Shown one piece after another: positions 58,010 through 64,000 of a stretch of DNA of 64,000 bases. The notes below the pieces were generated by a model. That model had not been told where the DNA came from. It saw only the letters and a program-made list of their open reading frames with translations, and did not search any database. The stretch is taken from contig NZ_AP022871.1 of NCBI RefSeq assembly GCF_011764565.1, forward strand, positions 3,844,320-3,908,319, in the 5' to 3' direction. Source of the stretch: Phytohabitans suffuscus (lineage in GTDB: Bacteria > Actinomycetota > Actinomycetes > Mycobacteriales > Micromonosporaceae). Made by a program: the position numbers and the translations under genes. Positions within the stretch are counted from its first letter, which is position 1. Each line of letters opens with the position of its first letter.

Positions 58010-58810
58010 CTAGGCCCGTCCCGCGGGCGCTGCCGGGCCTCCCCAGTAGGGCTCGCCGTCTATTCCTGCCGGCCGCGGGTAGGGCCATCCGTTGGGTACG
58101 CAGCCGCCCATGCCGTAGATCTGCTGCTGCATGACGGGAGCGGGCCTGCCCTTGCCGGGGCAGGTCACGTGGCCGTGACCGAGAAAGTGCCCGACTTCAT
58201 GATTGACCACGAGATGGCGGTACATGTCGACGTTGCCCTGGTACGCGGGCGTGGCCAGCACCCAGCGTTTCACGTTGATGACGACGTTCTCCTGACCACG
58301 GCAGGAGACCTCGCCTCCGGTGTCCAGACCGTAGCGGCCGCAGATCTCGTCGACGGTGTCGGGGCTGGCCAGCTTGACGATGAAGTCCACCGAGCCGCCC
58401 GCCGGCCGCTGGAACGCCCACTGACCACCCGCCGTCCACCCCCGCTGGTCGGCGAGGATGCGGTCGACCCACTGCGCGAACTCGGCCGGCTCCTGATCGA
58501 GACCCCGCTCTACCTCGACCCGGTACCGCAGCACGCGCCCGGTGCCGACGCGCTTGGCCGAGCCGGTCGCGCGGCGAAACGTACCCTCGCCGTGCTGCGG
58601 GAACGTCGGCGGAGCCGTCGTGGGCGGTGGCGCCTGCGTGGACTCGACGGTGGTCGGGGCCGGGGGTGTCGTGGCCTCGGACCAGATGGAAGGCGTACCC
58701 GAGGATGGATCTTCGCGAATCGCGAAGCCGCCGGCCGCGAACATCAGCCCGCCCACGACGGCGCCCACGCTGAGCACGACGTAGGCGAGCGCGCGGTTCT
58801 CACGCCGCAC
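58010..58810 (-). CDS. DUF3152 membrane-anchored metalloprotease-like protein
   Basis: Protein of 266 residues starting at the GTG 58810. One membrane helix (AYVVLSVGAVVGGLMFAAGG) is followed by a Thr/Pro-rich spacer, then a DUF3152 domain outside the cell. It contains NHEVGHFLGHGH, an exact HExxHxxGxxH metzincin-type zinc signature, so proteolytic activity is plausible though not shown for the family. Two Cys flank it (VSCRGQEN, HVTCPGKG) and could form a disulfide. The gene overlaps a short upstream frame by 11 bases. It leads the presumed operon with genes A, B and C and is divergent from a two-component system, whose regulator may control it. Confidence 0.87.
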   Translation of the reverse strand: MRRENRALAYVVLSVGAVVGGLMFAAGGFAIREDPSSGTPSIWSEATTPPAPTTVESTQAPPPTTAPPTFPQHGEGTFRRATGSAKRVGTGRVLRYRVEVERGLDQEPAEFAQWVDRILADQRGWTAGGQWAFQRPAGGSVDFIVKLASPDTVDEICGRYGLDTGGEVSCRGQENVVINVKRWVLATPAYQGNVDMYRHLVVNHEVGHFLGHGHVTCPGKGRPAPVMQQQIYGMGGCVPNGWPYPRPAGIDGEPYWGGPAAPAGRA

Positions 58811-58919
58811 GCCGCTGGTCCTCCTCCGTGACCGCCGCGGCGGCCCGCCGCAGCGCGAGCGTCTCCCGGATCCGCCGGCGGGCGGCGCGTCGCCACCGCT
58901 CCTCCTGTTCGCGTCCCAT
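58800..58919 (-). CDS. Possible small basic protein upstream of DUF3152 gene
   Basis: 39-codon frame from the ATG at 58919, reading MGREQEERWRRAARRRIRE and ending DQRRAA, Arg/Ala/Glu-rich and helical. Its stop (58800-58802) overlaps the DUF3152 GTG region, suggesting coupling. The composition is plausible for a short helix, but no ribosome binding site is seen. It may be a leader peptide or chance. Confidence 0.3.
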   Translation of the reverse strand: MGREQEERWRRAARRRIRETLALRRAAAAVTEEDQRRAA

Positions 58920-58943
58920 GCCGGCACCGTACGGAGGTGGCTG

Positions 58944-58983
58944 TGAAGAACCATTGAAGAAGCTGTCTGCCTGTCGTTCTTCA
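58944..58983. promoter_or_regulatory. Candidate response-regulator operator between divergent operons
   Basis: TGAAGAAC (58944-58951) and GTTCTTCA (58976-58983) form a perfect inverted repeat. A second related half-site pair (TTGAAGAAG, GCATCTTCATC) lies inside or just outside it. The core AAGAACCATTGA (58946-58957) recurs at 61352-61363, just after the histidine kinase gene. An OmpR-type regulator commonly binds repeats like these. Confidence 0.4.
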
Positions 58984-59021
58984 CTGCATCTTCATCACGC
59001 GACCAGGCAGTATGGGAAACC

Positions 59022-59708
59022 ATGAGCGCGCGGATCCTGGTCGCGGAGGACGACCCCAAGCAGGCCAATCTCATCCGGGTCTATCTGGAGCGAGAGGGTC
59101 ACAGCGTGCTCGTGGTCGGCGACGGGCGCACCGCGCTGGAGCAGGCCCGCACGCGCCGGCCCGACCTCGTCGTGCTCGACGTGATGATGCCGCAGGTGGA
59201 CGGCCTCGACGTGTGCCGCATCCTGCGTGGTGAGTCAGAGGTGCCGATCCTGCTGCTCACCGCCCGTACCACCGAGGACGACATGCTGCTCGGGCTCGAC
59301 GTGGGGGCGGACGACTACATCACGAAGCCGTACAGCCCGCGTGAGCTGGCCGCGCGCGTCCGTGCGCTGCTGCGGCGCGCGGGTGCGGTCACCGCGGGCA
59401 CCCAGGACATCCTCAAGGTGGGCGACCTGGAGATCGATCCGGGGCGATTCGAGGTACGGGTGGGCGGGCGGCCCATCGTGCTGACGGCGAAGGAGTTCGG
59501 GATCCTTGAGGTGCTGGCGGGCGAGCCGGGGCGGGCGTTCACGCGGGCGCAGATCATCGACCGGGCGTTCGGGTTCGACCACTACGTGCTGGAGCGTACG
59601 GTCGACGCGCACGTGATGAACCTCCGCCGCAAGATCGAGGAGGACGCCGCCGAACCGCGCTACGTGCAGACCGTCTACGGGCGCGGCTACCGGTTGGCCG
59701 GGTCGTGA
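59022..59708 (+). CDS. OmpR/PhoB-family response regulator
   Basis: Response regulator of 228 residues. The receiver domain has acidic pair ED at 9-11, phosphoacceptor Asp53 in VVLDVMMPQVDG, the Thr switch in LLLTARTTE and Lys in YITKPYSPREL. The C-terminal winged helix begins near VGDLEIDPGRFEVRV and includes LTAKEFGILEVLAGEPGRAF and RKIEEDAAEPRYVQTVYGRG. It activates or represses target genes when phosphorylated by the partner kinase, whose GTG overlaps its TGA. The region upstream holds an inverted repeat that could be its own operator. The first gene of a two-gene operon, divergent from the DUF3152 operon. Confidence 0.97.
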   Translation: MSARILVAEDDPKQANLIRVYLEREGHSVLVVGDGRTALEQARTRRPDLVVLDVMMPQVDGLDVCRILRGESEVPILLLTARTTEDDMLLGLDVGADDYITKPYSPRELAARVRALLRRAGAVTAGTQDILKVGDLEIDPGRFEVRVGGRPIVLTAKEFGILEVLAGEPGRAFTRAQIIDRAFGFDHYVLERTVDAHVMNLRRKIEEDAAEPRYVQTVYGRGYRLAGS

Positions 59709-61339
59709 GCTTTCGCATCCGCGTGCTGGTGCTGGTCACGCTCGTGGCCGTCACCGCCGTGGGTGCCACCGCCTGGATCGTGCTCCGCCAGGCGTCGCAG
59801 CAGATCACCGACTCGGAGACGGCCGATCGCGCGGTGACCGACCGGGTCACGAGCGAGCTTCTGGAGTACGGGCAGACGCGCGGCACCTGGGAGGGCGTGG
59901 CAAGCGTTGTCAACGACCTCGGCATCAGCACCGGCCAGCGCATCCACCTGGCGACCGAGTCGGGCGTGGTGGTGTCCGACACCGACACGCTCCAGGGGAT
60001 CACGGCCCGGCCGCTCGGCACGTCCGCCACGCTCGTCGACCCGCGCCCCAAGATCAACCTGTCTGAGGTGCGCGAGCCGTTCGGCGCGACGAGCAAGGCG
60101 GTGACCGGCTACCGCGCCGGCGTGCGGTTCGCGGCCTGCCTGACCCGCTCCGGCAGCGAGGTCATAAAGATCAACGGCGCGTTCGGCGTGCCCATCTTCC
60201 AGGCCAGAGACAGCGTCGACGCCCAGGTCGTGCGGGATTGCCAGGAACGGTCGGCGGAGTCGCGGCGCGACATCGAGTTCGAGCAGCAACGGATCGCCGC
60301 GTGCAAAGAGTCAGGGGTCGCCGGCGAGGCACTCAAGCTCTGCCTCTCGCAGGCGTTCACCGACCTGATCAGCGAGGTGGCCGCGGAGCCGCTGCGGGTG
60401 ACGCTCGGCTTCGCCGGCGAGCCGCGCACCCCGCTCTCGCCGGCCCCGATCCTCGCCGCCGCGGCGGGCGTCGCCCTCCTCGCCCTGGCCGGCACCGCCC
60501 TGCTCAGCCGCCGCGTGCTCCGCCCGATCGAGAGCCTCACCGCGGCCGCCGGACGCCTGGGGCGCGGCGACCTCAGCAGCCGGGTCGCGGTGGTGGGCAG
60601 CGACGAGGTGGCCGAGCTGGGTCGCTCGTTCAACCGCATGGCCGACTCCCTCCAGCGCGGCGAGGAACGGCAGCGCCGCCTGGTCGCGGACGTCGCGCAC
60701 GAGCTGCGTACGCCGCTGGCCAACCTCCGCGGCTACCTGGAGGCGCTCAAGGACGGCGTGATCGAGCCCGACCCCGAGCTCTTCGCCTCGCTGCACGAAG
60801 AGGCCGTGCTCCAGCAGCGGATCGTCAACGACCTGCAGGATCTGGCACTGGCCGAGGCGGGCACGCTGGCGTACCACCGCACGATCATCGACATGGCCGA
60901 GGTACTGGAGACCACCCGCGCCGCCCACCACGCCGTCGCCGAGTCGGCCGGCGTGGGCCTGGCGGCCGCGTCGCCGGAGCCGGCCCAGGTGTACGCCGAC
61001 CCGGACCGGCTGCGGCAGGTGCTGGGAAACCTGGTCACCAACGCCCTCCGCGCCACCTCCGCCGGCGGCAGCGTGACCCTGTCGAGCGCCGTCGACGGGA
61101 CCGCGGTGGTGGTGCGCGTGGCCGACACGGGAACGGGCATCGCGCCGGCCTTACTGCCCTACGTGTTCGACAGGTTCTGGCGCGCGGACTCCGCGCGCGG
61201 CCGGCGCACGGGCGGGAGCGGGCTCGGCCTGTCGATCGCCCGCCAGATCGTCACCGACCACGGCGGCACGATCACGGCAGCGAGCCAGCTCGGCGTGGGC
61301 ACGACCTTCACCATCACCCTGCCCGCCCTGCGGACCTAG
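59705..61339 (+). CDS. Sensor histidine kinase
   Basis: Membrane kinase of 544 residues, the partner of the preceding regulator (GTGA overlap). Two membrane helices (VLVLVTLVAVTAVGATAWIV, residues 7-27; ILAAAAGVALLALAGTALL, about 255-275) enclose a ~225-residue extracellular sensor domain with four Cys, suggesting disulfide-controlled sensing. HAMP domain LRPIESLTAAAGRLGRGDLS, phosphoacceptor His in VADVAHELRTPLANLRG, N box GNLVTNALRATS, and ATP-lid motifs ADTGTGIAP and GSGLGLSIARQ are all intact. The sensor domain is not recognised; the BaeS/MtrB-like layout suggests cell-envelope stress. Confidence 0.97.
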   Translation: MSFRIRVLVLVTLVAVTAVGATAWIVLRQASQQITDSETADRAVTDRVTSELLEYGQTRGTWEGVASVVNDLGISTGQRIHLATESGVVVSDTDTLQGITARPLGTSATLVDPRPKINLSEVREPFGATSKAVTGYRAGVRFAACLTRSGSEVIKINGAFGVPIFQARDSVDAQVVRDCQERSAESRRDIEFEQQRIAACKESGVAGEALKLCLSQAFTDLISEVAAEPLRVTLGFAGEPRTPLSPAPILAAAAGVALLALAGTALLSRRVLRPIESLTAAAGRLGRGDLSSRVAVVGSDEVAELGRSFNRMADSLQRGEERQRRLVADVAHELRTPLANLRGYLEALKDGVIEPDPELFASLHEEAVLQQRIVNDLQDLALAEAGTLAYHRTIIDMAEVLETTRAAHHAVAESAGVGLAAASPEPAQVYADPDRLRQVLGNLVTNALRATSAGGSVTLSSAVDGTAVVVRVADTGTGIAPALLPYVFDRFWRADSARGRRTGGSGLGLSIARQIVTDHGGTITAASQLGVGTTFTITLPALRT

Positions 61340-61729
61340 ACAATCCACTCCAAGAACCATTGAGCTACCGCGACGCCCGCCGTGGTCCAGACCGTTGCTC
61401 GCGATCACCCTGACGAGGAGGACAAACCAGGCGAATTCGGCGCCGCCCTCGAACGCGGGACTCCCGGCAACAGATCGTGGTATGAAACTGCCCCAGAGGG
61501 GCGGATCCGTACCACGATCCACCGAACCGACCGCCAGTCGCCACATCGGGGCGGACAAACCGGCGGAAGCACAGAGGTCACTGTGGACAGACTCGAAACC
61601 TGACCCCGGAAGGTCTCTAGATCCAACTATGCCGGTCTCCGGGGCCTGCGGGCGAGCCGGCCAACCGCAGAAAACAGCCGTCCGCACGGATCGTTGTGGA
61701 CGGATCCGGATCTCGACTCCGAAAGTTCT
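61340..61729. other. Non-coding gap with an imperfect duplicated 38-base motif
   Basis: 390 bases between convergent genes. Two stretches of 38 bases (61583-61620 and 61696-61733), both starting GTGGAC and ending TCTCTA, agree at about 27 positions. Otherwise no coding region, RNA gene or strong terminator is supported. Confidence 0.4.
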
Positions 61730-63193
61730 CTACAGGTTGTCGCCTTCGCTTTGAGCGCCGGCTCCGATGTTTGCCGGCTCGGCGGCCGCTTGCGGCTGGT
61801 CGGCCTCATCGGCGGCGTCGCCGGACCTTCTTTGCGCGACAGCCGGAGGAACGGGGGCCGCACCGTCCTGGGAAGAAATCGCCGTGGAGACCAGGCTGGG
61901 CGATACGGGCTCGACGGGTTGGAGGTCTTCGGGGGTGCGGAGCCGCGGAGGCGCTGGCATCCACGGCTTCAAGTTCTGGATCACCTGTTCGTAGAAATCG
62001 TCGATCGCGGCGAGGACCGAGTCGATGAAGGCGCCACGCCCGGTCCCTCGTTTCGAGCCGGCCGGTGCCGACATAGCGACCCGGAAAGCGCGAAGCTCCT
62101 TGCTCGGATCGCTGATCAATGCGCTTGGGTCGGCGCGGACCTGACGAAGGAGCCCAGCGGTGCCGTCGCCGCGGCCGTGCATTACGAATGCCTCAAGGCG
62201 CGTGGTTTCTGGCGCGTCCTTCAGTTGGCGTACGAGCCAGTTGACTCGCGTGGTGGGCTTTCCGCTCTTCGGCGCGTCCACGTCCACATGACAGACGACC
62301 CGTCCTGCGCGGAGATCCGCGGTCACCTGCATCGCCCCTACCGCGCCTGGAATCTTGATCCCGCCGGTCATCGTGCCGGTCGCGCTCAACTGGCTGACCA
62401 GGGCTTGCGTCCGTAGGCTCGGCTCCGCCACATCGCGCCGGCTGAGGGCGGGCGTCACCTCCGCGCCGAGCCGGCGGCCGAGCCGCAGGCACGCGTACCG
62501 CATCAATGCGTCGAAGCGGCCCGCCACCTCTGCGACAACGGTGTCGCCAGCTCGGATCGTGCCCGCCGCCACGCCGTCACGCACGCTGACCCAGGCCGGC
62601 CCCATGTCGCTGAACTCCATGGCGCCGGAACGGGGATGTTCGAGGTAGCGGATAAGCTCGCCGAGAATCCAAGCCTGATCCGGGTCGGCTACGCCGCGGT
62701 ACTCCTTCTGCATCACGGCCTGCGTCAGGATCTCCGTCCAAGGCAGGTGGTAGAGGCTGACCTTCTTCAGCTTTCGCTTGTCAACCGGCGTGGGGTGCTG
62801 CCCGGCGACCGCCGGTATCTCGTTGGAAATCGTGATCAAGGCGTCGAAGCCTTGCTCGCGGGCGATCTCCAGATATGACTCCACCTGATCTGCCCGCAAC
62901 TCGTTGCTGCCCGTCTTCACCTCGACGAGCGCGGTCCATTGGCGCTGACCGCGCGATACCCGGATGAGGCCGTCGGGAAAGAGCTGCTTGTCGCCGATCT
63001 TGAACGGGACCTCGATGAAGGTCTGCACGGGGCCGGCTGGAGCGCCGAGCGGCTGGGTGAGCGCACGTCCGAACTCCCGTACCGCACTCATCACCGCGAG
63101 AACCGCCGAGGTGGCGCGACGCTCCTGCTCCTCGGCGCCATTGATACCGGATGTGGGGATCAGCCGAGCGGCAAGCCACATGTCCTCAGACAT
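61730..63193 (-). CDS. PD-(D/E)XK-like protein of unknown role
   Basis: Protein of 487 residues, cytoplasmic. Near residue 75-100 a nuclease-like core is visible: FPDGLIRVSRGQRQWTALVE followed by VKTGSNELRADQVESYLEI, i.e. Asp, then Glu-Val-Lys, and a helix with Gln. A beta-rich middle (about 200-380) and an Ala/Pro/Gln-rich tail follow. The core resembles bacterial PD-(D/E)XK proteins but not one named family, so function is open: nucleolytic defence or repair protein is a guess. ATG at 63193 has AGGAGG seven bases upstream; an ATG-like start five codons earlier lacks it. It is flanked by unrelated genes. Confidence 0.7.
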   Translation of the reverse strand: MSEDMWLAARLIPTSGINGAEEQERRATSAVLAVMSAVREFGRALTQPLGAPAGPVQTFIEVPFKIGDKQLFPDGLIRVSRGQRQWTALVEVKTGSNELRADQVESYLEIAREQGFDALITISNEIPAVAGQHPTPVDKRKLKKVSLYHLPWTEILTQAVMQKEYRGVADPDQAWILGELIRYLEHPRSGAMEFSDMGPAWVSVRDGVAAGTIRAGDTVVAEVAGRFDALMRYACLRLGRRLGAEVTPALSRRDVAEPSLRTQALVSQLSATGTMTGGIKIPGAVGAMQVTADLRAGRVVCHVDVDAPKSGKPTTRVNWLVRQLKDAPETTRLEAFVMHGRGDGTAGLLRQVRADPSALISDPSKELRAFRVAMSAPAGSKRGTGRGAFIDSVLAAIDDFYEQVIQNLKPWMPAPPRLRTPEDLQPVEPVSPSLVSTAISSQDGAAPVPPAVAQRRSGDAADEADQPQAAAEPANIGAGAQSEGDNL

Positions 63194-63386
63194 TCGTAAC
63201 CTCCTCAATGCGGCAATTGAAACTGGAAGTTACCCGCCGGGTGATCAGAAATGGGTTCAGCGATGTGAGCTGATCACTTTGAAAGCGCGGCCGTGATGGA
63301 CGGCCGTCTACGTCACCGAGCCGGTCCGTCCCGCTTTATGGCGGACCGGACCTCGCCACTTCGGACTGTGGGTTCCGCGTCGGGCG

Positions 63387-64000
63387 TCAGACGGTGACGC
63401 CGGGTTTGCGAGCGGCCAGGCGTTCGACGATGCCCAGGCGGAAGCGATCGTGCCGTTCCACGGTGTAGCCCATCGCCTCGACGTGCTGGATCGGGCGGCG
63501 GCGCCAGTGCTCGCCGGCCAGGGGCACGCTCACCCGCTCGACCAGCCACTGCACCGCGCGCAGCGGCCAGGGGCCGGCCGCGACGTGGTCGGCGAGCAGG
63601 AGCAGGCCGCCGGGGCGCAGGACGCGGTCCATCTCCGCCAGCGCCCCGCGGTCGTCGGGGATGGCGCAGAGGCCGAACGTGCAGACGACCGTGTCGTACG
63701 CGGCGTCCGGCAGGTCGAGTGCCTGGGCGTCGCCCTCGCGCAGGTCGATCGCGCGGCCCAGGTCGGCGGCGCGGCGGCGGGCCAGCGCGAGCATGCCGGG
63801 GCTGAACTCCACGCCGGTCAGCCGCGCGCCGGCGGGGTAGTGCGGCAGGTTGAGGCCGGTGCCGATCGCGACCTCCAGCACCTCGCCGGTGGCCTGGCCG
63901 CACACCCACTGCCGAGTGTCACCGAAGAAGCGCCGGTCCGCGCGGGTCATGCTGTCGTCGTACGACCCGGACATGCGGTCCCACCGGCGCCGCAGGCGAT
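63387..64000 (-). CDS. Class I SAM-dependent methyltransferase (5' end probably outside window)
   Basis: Methyltransferase of at least 195 residues of the UbiE/Methyltransf_11 type. Motif I EVAIGTGLNLPHY binds SAM; motif II acidic residue in GVEFSPGMLALA; DAQALDLPDAAYDTVVCTFG is motif IV, and RVLRPGGLLLLADHV motif V. The ATG at 63974 is an internal-looking start, since the frame is open to the window edge with RLRRRWDRMSGSYDDSM, a family-typical N-terminus (R-W-D-x-x-x-x-x-Y-D). The real start lies outside. Substrate unknown. Confidence 0.88.
   Translation of the reverse strand, partial: RLRRRWDRMSGSYDDSMTRADRRFFGDTRQWVCGQATGEVLEVAIGTGLNLPHYPAGARLTGVEFSPGMLALARRRAADLGRAIDLREGDAQALDLPDAAYDTVVCTFGLCAIPDDRGALAEMDRVLRPGGLLLLADHVAAGPWPLRAVQWLVERVSVPLAGEHWRRRPIQHVEAMGYTVERHDRFRLGIVERLAARKPGVTV

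Overview
The window is GC-rich, gene-dense chromosomal DNA from an actinomycete, most likely a filamentous member of the Micromonosporaceae. This rests on codon and base composition, frequent GTG starts, proline-rich actinobacterial surface proteins, an FxSxx-COOH RiPP cluster, an IdeR/DtxR-type iron box, a GH74-CBM2 xyloglucanase and a SAH riboswitch upstream of ahcY. The genus is inference.

Layout. 0-2.6 kb: end of an MMPL/RND exporter and an alpha/beta hydrolase. 2.6-15.2 kb: the most interesting block. On the minus strand lie a cyclophane RiPP precursor ending in FNSSI (FxsA), its radical SAM/SPASM maturase fused to an HExxH domain (FxsB), a TIR-like protein (FxsC) and a KGGT / TIR-like / NB-ARC / TPR giant (FxsT). 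Divergent from fxsA is a membrane-anchored NACHT ATPase with about 18 HEAT repeats. The whole block looks like a peptide-linked signalling or conflict system. 15.2-17.5 kb: SAH riboswitch, ahcY and a membrane protein. 17.6-24 kb: a large LuxR ATPase regulator divergent from a PaoABC-like molybdenum hydroxylase operon. 24-33.2 kb: secreted S15 peptidase, katG, a secreted coiled-coil protein, a TerC exporter behind a candidate Mn2+ (yybP-ykoY) riboswitch, a secreted protein of unknown function and a vWA protein.

33-43 kb is accessory in character: a helicase-associated-domain protein, a Fic toxin-antitoxin pair with a broken toxin, tRNA-Lys(TTT), a DoxX remnant, an iron-regulated heme oxygenase operon, a secreted trypsin-like protease, and a restriction-modification cassette (PD-(D/E)XK protein, Vsr, C5 methyltransferase). 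43-51 kb: PLP enzyme, metE with a divergent LysR regulator, a LURP-one-like protein, and the GH74 xyloglucanase. 51-59 kb: membrane proteins and a four-gene operon of a DUF3152 metalloprotease-like protein plus three membrane-anchored proteins, two with very long proline-rich cytoplasmic regions. 59-64 kb: a two-component system, a PD-(D/E)XK-like protein and the 3' part of a methyltransferase gene.

Twelve disruptions between 23.7 and 57 kb would each be repaired by adding one base, usually in a G or C run. Such a one-directional pattern points to missing bases in the sequence rather than to a dozen pseudogenes, so these genes are annotated as whole CDSs with the break noted. The Fic and DoxX genes are different: each also lacks a large internal segment.
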